Assembly (NCBI GenBank): GCA_013335115.1 | Contig: JAAXWQ010000002.1 | Span: 264,529-328,528, forward strand | Direction: 5' to 3' | Source of the DNA: Chlorobiaceae bacterium | GTDB taxonomy: Bacteria; Bacteroidota; Chlorobiia; Chlorobiales; Chlorobiaceae | DNA: 64,000 nt | Part shown: positions 19,306-27,472 of the stretch, piece after piece | How positions within the stretch are numbered: the first letter of the stretch is position 1 | Layout: each line of letters begins with the position of its first letter | Notes under the pieces: model-generated | Databases searched by the model: none | Told to the model about the DNA's origin: nothing | What the model saw: only the letters and a program-made list of their open reading frames with translations | Made by a program: the position numbers and the translations under genes

Positions 19306-19881
19306 TTAGGTGTTTGAGAGCTCCAGTCCCTTGCGGAACGCCCTGATGTTGATGTCGACGATCTCGCGGCCCTTGGCCCCGAACAGGGCCTCGATGCCCG
19401 CTTCGAGCTTTTCCGGGGCAATGCCGGTGAAGGGCGCGCCCGCACCGAGCATGACCATGTTCGAGGCTCGCGTGCTCCCGGCCTCCCTGGCGATCTCGGC
19501 AGCATGCACCAGCACCGGCCGGCCTGATTTGCGCAACTCCGCGAGGAGCTCATCCATCGGAGGATAGCCGGGCATGTTGATGAATGGCTCGAGCGCGGTG
19601 GCCATGTGGCCGTCGGGAGCGAGGTAGGGCAGGTAGCGGAGGGCCTCCAGCGGTTCGACCGAGAGGATGAGGTCCGCCGTGCCGAGCGCGATCAGGTCGG
19701 CGAAAATTTCGTGGTCCGCGATGCGCAGGTGCGACTGCACGGCACCGCCGCGCTGGCTCATGCCGTGCACCTCGGCCTGACGGATCTCGAGCCCCTCATT
19801 GAGGGCTGCCCAGTCGATGACTGCGGCGATGCTGAGGATTCCCTGGCCGCCGACGCCGGCGAGTATGATGTTCTTCTGCAT
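19306..19881 (-). CDS. iorB: Indolepyruvate:ferredoxin oxidoreductase, beta subunit
   Basis: 191 residues forming the pyruvate-ferredoxin oxidoreductase gamma-type domain: [19 protein letters not shown] at the start, [19 protein letters not shown], and [13 protein letters not shown]. With IorA it oxidatively decarboxylates aryl-pyruvates to aryl-acetyl-CoA and reduces ferredoxin, or runs in reverse with reduced ferredoxin. It starts six bases after the iorA stop, so the two are translated together. Confidence 0.94.
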   Translation of the reverse strand: MQKNIILAGVGGQGILSIAAVIDWAALNEGLEIRQAEVHGMSQRGGAVQSHLRIADHEIFADLIALGTADLILSVEPLEALRYLPYLAPDGHMATALEPFINMPGYPPMDELLAELRKSGRPVLVHAAEIAREAGSTRASNMVMLGAGAPFTGIAPEKLEAGIEALFGAKGREIVDINIRAFRKGLELSNT

Positions 19882-19887
19882 GTCCGG

Positions 19888-21492
19888 TTACTTCCCTGTG
19901 GCCGCGGTGCGGCGTTTCTCCTTGGCTGCCTTCTCGAGGCAGTCGCGCTTGGCGATGACGATCGAGACCCCCTCGTAAGCGAACTCCTCGCCCAGGACGG
20001 CGATGTTCTCCTCGAGGTTTTTCCTGAGCGGCACGATGGTCCGGATATGGTGCTCCTCCACGCCGAGCCCGAGGCAGATCCTGACCAGTTTCGAGCCTGA
20101 AGCCGACGAGTGCTGGCCTCCGGTCATGGCGGTGGTGTCGTTGTCCGCGATCACGACCGTCAGCGGCGAGCGGTCGTTGACCGCATCGAGCAGGCCGGTC
20201 ATGCCGGAGTGGGCGAACGTCGAGTCGCCGATGACGCACACGGCAGGCCGGAGCCCGGCATCGGCAGCACCCTTGGCCATGGTGATGGACGCTCCCATGT
20301 CCACGCAGGTGTGGATGGCTCTGTATGGCGGTAGGGCGCCGAGCGTGTAGCAGCCGATATCCGAAAAGACGTGGTGGTCTGCATGCTTCCCGATCGCGAT
20401 GTTGATCGCGTCGAACATGTCCCGGTGGCCGCACCCCTTGCAGAGCTCCGGCGGACGGTTGACCACCATCGAGGGGACGGCGGCGGTTTCCGGCAGCGGG
20501 ACGCCGAGCGCCGAGGCGAGCAGGTCGGTGGTGAGCTCGCCGGTGCGGGGCAGGGCCCCGTCCATGCGTCCTCTCACCTTTGGCGAACCGAAATAGCCCC
20601 TGAACAGCTCCTCGTAGACCGGGTACCCCTCCTCGACGACGAGCACTTCGGCGCATGCGTCGAAAAGTTCGTTCACCATCTTCCTCGGGAGCGGATACTG
20701 GCCGATTTTGAGTACCCGGCAATCGAGCCCGTGTGCGACGCGGGCCTCCATCGTGTAGTTATAGCCGATGCCGAAGGCGATCACCCCGACGGGGCCCTTC
20801 CCCTCGACCGGGCGGTTCAGGAACGACGACTCCGAAAGCTCTTCGAGCGTCGGCTGGAGGTCGAGCAGGTGGCGGTACTGCGAGCGTGCGTTGTGCGGCA
20901 TGAGCACGAACCGCTCGGGGGCGTATTCGGCGTGCAGCGGGTTCTGCCCGACGGCCGTACGCTGTTCGACGCCGGCACGCGAGTGGGAGAGGCGCGTGGT
21001 GATCCTGACGATGACCGGCAGGCGCATCGCCTCGGAGAGCTCGAAAGCATGGAGCATCGAATCGTAAAGCTCCTGCTGCGAGGCCGGTTCGAGCACCGGC
21101 CCCATGGCGAACCGCCCGTAGACGCGGCTGTCCTGCTCGTTCTGCGACGAGTGCATCGACGGGTCGTCGGCCACGGCGAGCACCAGGCCCCCATTGACGC
21201 CGGTGATGGCCGAGTTCATGAAGGCGTCGGCAGCGACGTTCAGCCCCACGTGCTTCATGCACACCAGGCTGCGCTTTCCGGCATAGGACATGCCGAGCGC
21301 GGCTTCGTATGCCGTCTTCTCGTTGGTCGACCATGAGGAGCGGACTCCGCCTTCGCGGGCCGCCTTCGAACGCTGGATGTATTCGGTGATTTCGGTGGAT
21401 GGTGTCCCGGGGTAGGCGTATACGCCCGATATTCCGGCATCGAGGGCGCCCTGTGCGACGGCCTCTGCACCGAGGAGTAGTTGTCGGTTCAT
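19888..21492 (-). CDS. iorA: Indolepyruvate:ferredoxin oxidoreductase, alpha subunit (no ferredoxin domain)
   Basis: 534 residues from the ATG at 21492 (MNRQLLLGAEAVAQGALDAG); the frame is open to 21699 but that part looks non-coding. Domains: PFOR domain I (YAYPGTPSTEI, MKHVGLNVAADAFMNS), a central domain, and a TPP domain with ELCKGCGHRDMF and IGDSTFAHSGMTGLLDAVND...DNDTTAMTGGQ. Typical IorA proteins are over 600 residues because of a C-terminal domain with two 4Fe-4S clusters. Here the chain ends IAKRDCLEKAAKEKRRTAATGK, just where that domain should begin, so an external ferredoxin is presumably used. Confidence 0.93.
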   Translation of the reverse strand: MNRQLLLGAEAVAQGALDAGISGVYAYPGTPSTEITEYIQRSKAAREGGVRSSWSTNEKTAYEAALGMSYAGKRSLVCMKHVGLNVAADAFMNSAITGVNGGLVLAVADDPSMHSSQNEQDSRVYGRFAMGPVLEPASQQELYDSMLHAFELSEAMRLPVIVRITTRLSHSRAGVEQRTAVGQNPLHAEYAPERFVLMPHNARSQYRHLLDLQPTLEELSESSFLNRPVEGKGPVGVIAFGIGYNYTMEARVAHGLDCRVLKIGQYPLPRKMVNELFDACAEVLVVEEGYPVYEELFRGYFGSPKVRGRMDGALPRTGELTTDLLASALGVPLPETAAVPSMVVNRPPELCKGCGHRDMFDAINIAIGKHADHHVFSDIGCYTLGALPPYRAIHTCVDMGASITMAKGAADAGLRPAVCVIGDSTFAHSGMTGLLDAVNDRSPLTVVIADNDTTAMTGGQHSSASGSKLVRICLGLGVEEHHIRTIVPLRKNLEENIAVLGEEFAYEGVSIVIAKRDCLEKAAKEKRRTAATGK

Positions 21493-21742
21493 TCTCGCTC
21501 TGTACTGATTCGCCCCTTCCGGGGCTCGGTTGCTATGGGTAAAGATCATAAAATTTTCCTTCCCGAGAGAGTGAAAAATATCGGTTTCGCCACCCACTCC
21601 GTGAGGAGCGCCTTGGTTCTCTCGTTTCCTGTTGTTAACTTTTAAAAGCAAAGCCGCCTTGTGCCTCTCTTGGTATCGTTGGTGCCAGACGGCCGGCATG
21701 AGGTTTCACACAAAAGGGTTACCCCGCTGAAGGAGGGATACT

Positions 21743-22501
21743 ATGGCCAGGGAGATGCAGGTCGGCGATCTCCGCCCATGCGACGTGCTGCTCTACCACG
21801 GGGATTCGGCCGTATCGCAGATCATCCAGTGGTTCGACGGTTCCGAGTACAGCCACGCATCAATCTACGACGGTTCGATGGTCGTCGAGGCCCTCGCCGG
21901 CGGTGTGGTCTCGAACGAAGTCGGCGCCTCGGTCACCGGCAGCAGCTTCGTGGATGTCTGGCGGATGAAGAAAGGTGGGGATTTCATCGGCTCACCCGAA
22001 CTGCCCGATAGGCCCGTGCTCGACGTCGTCGCGAAGTACTCCGCCGAGGGCGGCCGCTACGCCGCCGGGGAGTTGCTCCTGCTCGCGTTGCTTTGCACCA
22101 CGCGTCGCCTGCCGCTGCCGTTCCTGAGGTGGGCGCTCGACGGCGCGGCTTCATGGCTCGAGGAGCTGATCGACGAAGAGCGTGAACCGATGGTCTGCTC
22201 CGAGCTGGTCTTCCGCAGCTTTTCGGAAGCTGAAGGGGATTACTATCCGCGCATCAGGGGCGTGGATATCAGGGCAAAGGTAGAAACACTGCACATGCCG
22301 GGACGTGCGATGCGGAGGATGCTTCCTGCGGACCGTGCGGTCGCGGAGTTCTTCGACCGGTATGCCACCGCCCGGCGCAAGGCGTCGAGGGACGAACTGC
22401 TCATGGCCGCCATCGAGGCTGACCCGAACTTCATCACGCCCGGCGACCTGAAGAGGAGCCCGGATTTTACGAAAGCCGGCAGGCTGCAGCTGCCGTCATG
22501 A
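21743..22501 (+). CDS. YiiX/NlpC-P60 type permuted papain-like hydrolase
   Basis: 252 residues. [25 protein letters not shown] near residues 20-47 contains the catalytic histidine and [15 protein letters not shown] near 150-165 the catalytic cysteine, in the His-before-Cys order of permuted NlpC/P60-like enzymes (YiiX/C92 group). Substrate is unknown: members act as amidases or proteases on peptides or lipids. No signal peptide is seen, so it is probably cytoplasmic. A strong ribosome-binding site (AAGGAGGG) precedes the ATG. Its last six bases overlap the end of the convergent ArsA-type gene. Confidence 0.75.
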   Translation: MAREMQVGDLRPCDVLLYHGDSAVSQIIQWFDGSEYSHASIYDGSMVVEALAGGVVSNEVGASVTGSSFVDVWRMKKGGDFIGSPELPDRPVLDVVAKYSAEGGRYAAGELLLLALLCTTRRLPLPFLRWALDGAASWLEELIDEEREPMVCSELVFRSFSEAEGDYYPRIRGVDIRAKVETLHMPGRAMRRMLPADRAVAEFFDRYATARRKASRDELLMAAIEADPNFITPGDLKRSPDFTKAGRLQLPS

Positions 22502-23704
22502 CGCCGCCGGCGGTGCCGCCTCCCTTTTCCTGAACTCGATGACCAGCCATTGCTCCTCATAGCCGGCACTGGCGACCCTCATGCCGGCCAGGAAGGTCGG
22601 TAGCACCACCCCTTTCTGGTAGTTGCCGATCCTGATGGTCATCGAGTCGCCGATCTGCGTGACGTTCGCCTCCATGCGGTTGTCCGACACGAACGGCAGC
22701 CGCAGCTTCATCAGGTAGTGCCCTTCGCCGGCCTTGCTGATCTCGACATGTTCCTCGTGGTAGAAGATGTCGAGGGGGTTCCGCCCGCCGTACAGCGTCT
22801 CGCCGACCTTGGCGAGCATCTCCAGGCCGAGCACCTCGGTGCGGAACAGCGGTACCTTAATGATCGGGATCGGTGCGAACGAGGTTTCGATCTGCTCGAT
22901 ATACTTCTTCTGGATCTCCTTCCAGCCGGCGAAATACTCGCCGTCCACCTCATCCATGTAGACCCGGTTGATGACGACCTGGTCGACGGTGATGTTGTAG
23001 AGGTTCAGGTAGGTCAGCGCCCGCATCGACTCCTTGATCACCATCTTCTCAGGGTTCATGACCAGCCGTACCGTCGTTTTCGATCCGTCCGAAAGTAGCT
23101 CGATGATTCCTTCAATCGACGAGAAAAGGTGGTCCACCTGGTCGTATACCTCGGTTTCGGGCACGAAATCGTGCAGCCGGCCGATCCGTTTCGAGAGCGG
23201 ACGGATCACCGGCTTGACCACATACTTTTCAAGGTTGCGCATCAGCTTGAGCATCCAGCCGAAGGTCTCCGGGATGGAGAGCAGGCGAAGCGTTTCGCCC
23301 GTGGGGGCACAGTCGACCACCAGCAGGTCATACGCATTCGACTCGTTGTAGCGCTTGATATAGGAGAGCGAGAAGAGTTCCTCCATGCCTGGAAGCACCC
23401 CCATCTCCTCGACGTAGATGCCCTGGATGCCCTGCATCTCCATCAAGTGTGCGAAGTGCTCGCGCACGATCTCCCAGTTGAGCGACAGGTCGCCGTAGAC
23501 GCTCACCTCCTGGCCCCAGAGGTTCTCGGCGATCTTTACCGGAGAGGGCCCCAGGGCGATATCGAAGGAGTCCCCCAGGCTGTGTGCCGGGTCGGTCGAG
23601 ATCACCAGCGTCCGGTACCCCATGGCTGCGGCCCTGACTGCCGTAGCCGCCGCAATGGAGGTCTTGCCCACGCCCCCCTTGCCCGTGAACACGATGTTCC
23701 TCAT
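22496..23704 (-). CDS. ArsA-type anion-transporting ATPase with C-terminal HSP20-like domain
   Basis: 402 residues from the ATG at 23704, which has GGAGG seven bases upstream; a 27-residue extension to 23785 is less likely. The deviant Walker A is [11 protein letters not shown] at about 6-16; [12 protein letters not shown] (switch I region) and [12 protein letters not shown] (the DTAPTGHTLRLL signature) follow. The last 85 residues ([24 protein letters not shown]...) match the alpha-crystallin-like tail of the bacterial ArsA-HSP20 group. The arsenite-binding cysteines of true ArsA are not seen. Green sulfur bacteria have several such ATPases of uncertain role, possibly in membrane protein or pigment handling. 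That role is not established. Confidence 0.9.
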   Translation of the reverse strand: MRNIVFTGKGGVGKTSIAAATAVRAAAMGYRTLVISTDPAHSLGDSFDIALGPSPVKIAENLWGQEVSVYGDLSLNWEIVREHFAHLMEMQGIQGIYVEEMGVLPGMEELFSLSYIKRYNESNAYDLLVVDCAPTGETLRLLSIPETFGWMLKLMRNLEKYVVKPVIRPLSKRIGRLHDFVPETEVYDQVDHLFSSIEGIIELLSDGSKTTVRLVMNPEKMVIKESMRALTYLNLYNITVDQVVINRVYMDEVDGEYFAGWKEIQKKYIEQIETSFAPIPIIKVPLFRTEVLGLEMLAKVGETLYGGRNPLDIFYHEEHVEISKAGEGHYLMKLRLPFVSDNRMEANVTQIGDSMTIRIGNYQKGVVLPTFLAGMRVASAGYEEQWLVIEFRKREAAPPAAS

Positions 23705-23839
23705 GATGCCTCCTGACGGGGGGATGGTTGCATTCGATGTCGCAACTACCTGATTCCTAACCGACAGGGCAGCCTGATAATTCATCAGCCGGCAAGTTCG
23801 GACCCGCTCATTTTTTTATAAAATTTATACGTGCACCTG

Positions 23840-23868
23840 TTGCTTTATTATGGGCTTATGCTTAAAAT
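23840..23868 (+). promoter_or_regulatory. Candidate sigma-70 promoter for sqr
   Basis: TTGCTT (23840-23845) and TAAAAT (23863-23868) are 17 bases apart in an AT-rich stretch of the 345-base gap between the ArsA-type gene and sqr. This would give a leader of about 175 bases. Pattern match only. Confidence 0.4.
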
Positions 23869-23887
23869 TATGAAGAGCCGATTTTTC

Positions 23888-23915
23888 TCCATGTACGGGT
23901 CATCCCTTACATGGA
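23888..23915. promoter_or_regulatory. 8-bp inverted repeat in the sqr leader (possible operator)
   Basis: TCCATGTA (23888-23895) and TACATGGA (23908-23915) are perfect inverted arms with a 12-base spacer, starting about 20 bases after the candidate -10 box. The position suits a repressor site or an RNA hairpin. No binding protein can be named. Confidence 0.35.
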
Positions 23916-24049
23916 CCGGCCATGCGGGCTCGCTCTCCCATTTTCTTCCCTTTTTTCCTTAACAGGCAATCCCGTCGTGTGCAGTTGCCGGCGTCCAGGA
24001 CCGCAACTGAAAGAGTGCCAGTATTAACAATTGAAAACCCTGATTCCTT

Positions 24050-25507
24050 ATGGCAAAGGTCGTCGTCTTAGGGGCCGGTGTTGCAGGCCATACCTGTGCC
24101 TCGTTTCTCAAGAAGAAACTGGGCAAGCATCATGAGGTCGTCGTTGTCAGCCCGAACAGCTACTACCAGTGGATTCCGTCGAACATCTGGGTCGGTGTCG
24201 GACAGATGACCATCGATCAAGTCCGCTTCAAGCTACAGAAAGTCTATGACCGCTGGGGCATCGTCTTCAAGCAGGCAAAGGCCGTTTCCATCCATCCGGA
24301 AGGAGGCAGCGGGTACGAAAGAGGTTATGTCACCATTGAATACACCGACGAGCAGCACGCCGGGCAGACCGAGATTGTCGATTACGACTACCTCGTCAAC
24401 GCCACAGGCCCCAAGCTGAACTTCGAGGCAACCGAGGGGCTCGGGCCCGACAAGAACAGCCTCTCAGTCTGCACCTACAGCCACGCCGCACACGCATGGG
24501 GAAAGCTGCAGGAGAGCATCGCGAAGATGCAGGCCGGACAGAAGCAGCACTTCGTCATCGGTACCGGCCATGCCATGGCCACCTGCCAGGGTGCGGCCTT
24601 CGAGTATATCCTGAACGTCGCCTACGAGATATCCAAGCTCGGCCTGAGCAAGATGGCCCAGATTACCTGGATTTCGAACGAGTACGAACTCGGCGACTTC
24701 GGCATGGCCGGCGCCTTCATCAAGCGCGGAGGCTACATCACCCCGACCAAGGTCTTCACCGAATCGCTCCTGGCCGAGTATGGCATCAACTGGATCCGCC
24801 GAGCCGGCGTCTACAAGGTCGAACCTGGAGTTGTCCATTACGAGAACCTTGACGGCGAGATGAAGACCGAGCAGTTTGATTTCGCCATGCTGATCCCCTC
24901 GTTCTCCGGAGTCGGCATGACCGCCTTCGACAAGGGCGGCGCTGACATCACCGACCAGATGTTCCTTCCGAACAAGTTCATGAAAGTCGATGCGAACTAC
25001 AACGCCAAGCCTTTCGACGAGTGGTCCGCCGACGACTGGCCCACGATCTACCAGGCACCGAAGTACGACAATATCTACGCCGCGGGAATCGCCTTCGCGC
25101 CGCCGCATCCGATCTCCAAGCCCCAGGCGAGCCCCAACGGGCGCCAGATCTTCCCGACACCGCCTCGTACCGGCATGCCGTCCGGCGTTATCGGCAAGAT
25201 CGTCGCACTCAACATCGCCGAACAGATCAAGGGCGGCCACAAGGAGCATCACCACAAGGCCTCGATGGCTCGAATGGGCGCTGCCTGCATCGTTTCCGGC
25301 GGCTTCGGATCCTTCGACGGGCTGGGTGCCTCGATGACCATCTTCCCGATCGTGCCCGACTGGGAGAAATACCCCGAATGGGGCCGCGACATGACCTATT
25401 CTGTCGGCGAAGCAGGCCTTGCAGGCCATTGGCTGAAGTTCATCCTGCACTACCTCTTCTTCCACAAGGCAAAAGGGTATCCGTTCTGGTACCTGATTCC
25501 CGAGTAA
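24050..25507 (+). CDS. sqr: Sulfide:quinone oxidoreductase
   Basis: 485 residues of the disulfide-reductase-like flavoprotein family. FAD binding: VVVLGAGVAGHTCASF (GAGVAG at 8-13) and the second motif YDYLVNATGPKLNF (112-125) with NIYAAGIAF (341-349). There are four cysteines: 16, 141, 179 (GHAMATCQGA) and 413 (GAACIVSGG). Cys141 and Cys179 fit the conserved pair; the third SQR cysteine normally near residue 347 (GVC) is replaced by Ala in NIYAAGIAF, so Cys413 may substitute. The amphipathic C-terminus (HWLKFILHYLFFHKAKGYPFWYLIPE region) should insert into the membrane. It oxidises sulfide to polysulfide and reduces the quinone pool, supplying electrons for photosynthesis. Confidence 0.93.
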   Translation: MAKVVVLGAGVAGHTCASFLKKKLGKHHEVVVVSPNSYYQWIPSNIWVGVGQMTIDQVRFKLQKVYDRWGIVFKQAKAVSIHPEGGSGYERGYVTIEYTDEQHAGQTEIVDYDYLVNATGPKLNFEATEGLGPDKNSLSVCTYSHAAHAWGKLQESIAKMQAGQKQHFVIGTGHAMATCQGAAFEYILNVAYEISKLGLSKMAQITWISNEYELGDFGMAGAFIKRGGYITPTKVFTESLLAEYGINWIRRAGVYKVEPGVVHYENLDGEMKTEQFDFAMLIPSFSGVGMTAFDKGGADITDQMFLPNKFMKVDANYNAKPFDEWSADDWPTIYQAPKYDNIYAAGIAFAPPHPISKPQASPNGRQIFPTPPRTGMPSGVIGKIVALNIAEQIKGGHKEHHHKASMARMGAACIVSGGFGSFDGLGASMTIFPIVPDWEKYPEWGRDMTYSVGEAGLAGHWLKFILHYLFFHKAKGYPFWYLIPE

Positions 25508-25555
25508 GCAGCAACCGGATCCAAGACACTGATTTCAAACTAAAACTCATGACCA

Positions 25556-25714
25556 ATGGGTAACTACAAGATCAAGGCGTACTACGACGAAGCCTATCCC
25601 CCGGTACCGGATTCAGCCACGCTCTTCTGGCGCAAGTTCGTGCCGTGGCAGATCATCCGGTTCTTCATCCTGAACTTCAAGATGATCCGCATCGTCGCCG
25701 GCGGCCACTCCTGA
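25556..25714 (+). CDS. Small amphipathic protein downstream of sqr
   Basis: 52 residues, starting MGNYKIKAYYDEAYPPVPD and ending with a hydrophobic, basic stretch (WQIIRFFILNFKMIRIVAGG). It begins 48 bases after the sqr stop and is followed 38 bases later by a terminator, so it is the second gene of a two-gene unit. A five-codon ATG frame at 25548 overlaps its start. The C-terminal stretch resembles a membrane-bound amphipathic helix like the SQR tail, so it could be an SQR accessory or anchoring peptide. Function is unknown. Confidence 0.72.
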   Translation: MGNYKIKAYYDEAYPPVPDSATLFWRKFVPWQIIRFFILNFKMIRIVAGGHS

Positions 25715-25752
25715 TTCGATCCAGGGAGCTCCTGCCCGCCATCAACGCAACA

Positions 25753-25790
25753 CAAAAAGGCTAACCTTCACCGGATAGCCTTTTTGTTGT
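25753..25790 (+). terminator. Rho-independent terminator of the sqr unit
   Basis: CAAAAAGGCTA (25753-25763) pairs with TAGCCTTTTTG (25776-25786) around a 12-base loop, giving an A-rich/T-rich stem that works in both directions. It closes the sqr/small-protein unit. Confidence 0.85.
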
Positions 25791-25810
25791 TCAGTCCTTC
25801 GCGAATATCT

Positions 25811-25827
25811 GGGGACGTTCCTGACTG
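25811..25827 (+). repeat. Left end repeat of the RAYT unit
   Basis: The 17-base sequence beginning GGGGACGTTCC is identical to the reverse complement of 26893-26909. It is part of a larger hairpin reaching about 25850. Confidence 0.8.
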
Positions 25828-25901
25828 GTTGTATTAATCAGTTAGGAATTGCTAAATTTCAATAGCAAGTTGTTACAGGCTGTTACAGCATCAGCAATTC
25901 A

Positions 25902-26882
25902 ATGAACACTACCATGCCGAGAGGACCAAGGCTTGATGCGCCGGGCGCACTCCATCATGTGATGGTGCGAGGAATTGAGGGAAGCCCGATCATAACGGAC
26001 GATGATGACCGCAATCTGTTTCTGCGGCGTATGGGCATGGCGGCGACTGGCACCGGGACAACCATCTTTGCGTGGGCGTTGATGACGAATCATGCACATT
26101 TGCTTTTGCGAAGTGGTGCGGCAGGGTTGTCGACATTCATGCGTAAATTTCTTACAGGATATGCGTCGCTCTATAATCGGCGCCATCAACGCCAGGGCCA
26201 TCTATTTCAGAACCGGTACAAATCGGTTCTCTGCGAAGAGGATGCGTATTTCCTTAAACTTGTCAGCTACATACACCTGAATCCATTCAGGGCGGGGCTG
26301 GTTGGATCGCTGGATGAGCTGAGTGGTTATCCTTGGAGCGGTCATGCTTCATTGATCAATGGTACGGAAGCCGACTGGCAGGATCGTGATTATGTGCTTG
26401 GACATTTTGGTGACCGTGAGGGGAGCGCACTGAAAGCCTATCTGGCGTTTGTCAGCGAGCAGATGAAGCTTGGCAAGCAGGATGAACTGTCCGGTGGTGG
26501 TTTGATCCGTTCAGCCGGCGGATGGTCAGAGGTGCTTTCTTTGAGGCAACGCGGAGAGTTGCAGTTCAGTGACCAGCGGATTTTAGGAAGCGGAGATTTT
26601 GTTGAGGAGGCTCTCAAAGCGGCGGATGAAATTATAAAATCAAGGGTTACGGTATTATCGGGTAAAACGGAGGCATTCCGGGATCTTGATCGAATGTGCA
26701 AGGATGCAGGGGTTTCCGTGACCGTGCTACAGTCGGGAAGTCGACGCCGGGGGTATTCGGAAATTCGAAAAGTGCTTGTCAGGGAGTTTGTGATGGAAAG
26801 AGGGTTGACGTTGGCTGAAACGGCAAGGCTGCTTGGAATATCGGCATCTGCGGTGAATCAGATTCTTCGGCGGATTGCGTGA
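25902..26882 (+). CDS. REP-associated tyrosine transposase (RAYT, Y1_Tnp family) with C-terminal HTH
   Basis: 326 residues. The Y1 domain (about 5-150) shows PRLDAPGALHHVMVRGIEG, the HUH-type motif WALMTNHAHLLLR (His-Ala-His), and the catalytic tyrosine region YASLYNRRHQRQGHLFQNRYKS, followed by YLKLVSYIHLNPFRAGLV-like sequence typical of RAYTs. The C-terminal third ends in a helix-turn-helix (ERGLTLAETARLLGISASAVNQILRRI), as in the DnaA-HTH-bearing RAYT group. It is a single-strand transposase presumed to act on REP hairpins. The frame is intact and all key residues are present, so it may be active. Base composition is lower in GC than its neighbours. Confidence 0.92.
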   Translation: MNTTMPRGPRLDAPGALHHVMVRGIEGSPIITDDDDRNLFLRRMGMAATGTGTTIFAWALMTNHAHLLLRSGAAGLSTFMRKFLTGYASLYNRRHQRQGHLFQNRYKSVLCEEDAYFLKLVSYIHLNPFRAGLVGSLDELSGYPWSGHASLINGTEADWQDRDYVLGHFGDREGSALKAYLAFVSEQMKLGKQDELSGGGLIRSAGGWSEVLSLRQRGELQFSDQRILGSGDFVEEALKAADEIIKSRVTVLSGKTEAFRDLDRMCKDAGVSVTVLQSGSRRRGYSEIRKVLVREFVMERGLTLAETARLLGISASAVNQILRRIA

Positions 26883-26892
26883 TATGTGTGTT

Positions 26893-26909
26893 CAGTCAGG
26901 AACGTCCCC
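26893..26909 (-). repeat. Right end repeat of the RAYT unit
   Basis: CAGTCAGGAACGTCCCC is the exact reverse complement of 25811-25827 and begins 10 bases after the transposase stop. Confidence 0.8.
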
Positions 26910-26950
26910 TAGGAGGGAATGCCCGTGCGGGAGCGGCCTGAAGATATGTT

Positions 26951-27472
26951 TTACAGAAACTCTACGACTTCGTCGAACGGCTTGCGGGACTTGGGACGGG
27001 TTTCGGCGTCAGGTGAGGCGTAGCCGAGGGGGGTGAGGGCGAAGACCTCTTCGTCGGGGGTGAGGTTGAGCACTTTTTGCAGGAGGACGGGGTCGAAGGC
27101 CGATATCCAGCAGGTGGCGACGCCTTCCGACTGGGCGGCGAGCACGATGTGGTCCATGGCGATGGCCAGGTCGGTTTCGAGGGAGTTCCAGCTGTCGGAG
27201 TCGCGGACCCAGGCGGCGTTGCGGTCGCCTTTGACGATAAGGATCACCGGGGCCTGCCGGAACCACTCGCGGCCGTAGCAGGGGCGGACGGTGTCGAGCA
27301 TCCCGGGGGACCGGACAATGAGGAACTTCCACGGCTGGAGGTTCTTGGCCGATGGGGCGAGCCGTCCGGCGTCGAGGATTCGGGTGAGCACTTCCATGGG
27401 GAGCGGCCTGGACGGGTCGTATCCCCTGACGCTTTTGCGCGATGCGACGAGCTGGTGGAAGTCCATGGTCAT
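26951..27472 (-). CDS. Nitroreductase-family FMN protein
   Basis: 173 residues from the ATG at 27472, which overlaps the upstream channel stop as ATGA; an ATG two codons later (27466) has better spacing to the GGGAGG site and may be the true start. The nitroreductase fold is seen in VASRKSVRGYDPSRPLP (FMN phosphate Arg/Ser), ILDAGRLAPSAKNLQPWKFLIV, and LAAQSEGVATCWISAFD. It resembles small NAD(P)H:FMN reductases. Longer in-frame sequence back to 28207 is an antisense-like frame of the channel gene and is rejected. Substrate is unknown. Confidence 0.9.
   Translation of the reverse strand: MTMDFHQLVASRKSVRGYDPSRPLPMEVLTRILDAGRLAPSAKNLQPWKFLIVRSPGMLDTVRPCYGREWFRQAPVILIVKGDRNAAWVRDSDSWNSLETDLAIAMDHIVLAAQSEGVATCWISAFDPVLLQKVLNLTPDEEVFALTPLGYASPDAETRPKSRKPFDEVVEFL

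Larger units (their letters stand above)
25811..26909 (+). mobile_element. RAYT-type transposase unit with exact 17-bp inverted ends
   Basis: GGGGACGTTCCTGACTG (25811-25827) recurs exactly in reverse complement at 26893-26909 and brackets a single transposase gene. The left end also folds on itself: GTTCCTGACTG pairs imperfectly with CAGTTAGGAAT (about 25839-25849) as a REP-like hairpin with an AT-rich loop. The unit is 1,099 bases. No target duplication was confirmed. IS200-related Y1 transposases normally recognise hairpins rather than simple inverted ends, so the ends may be two REP copies in opposite orientation. Confidence 0.75.
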
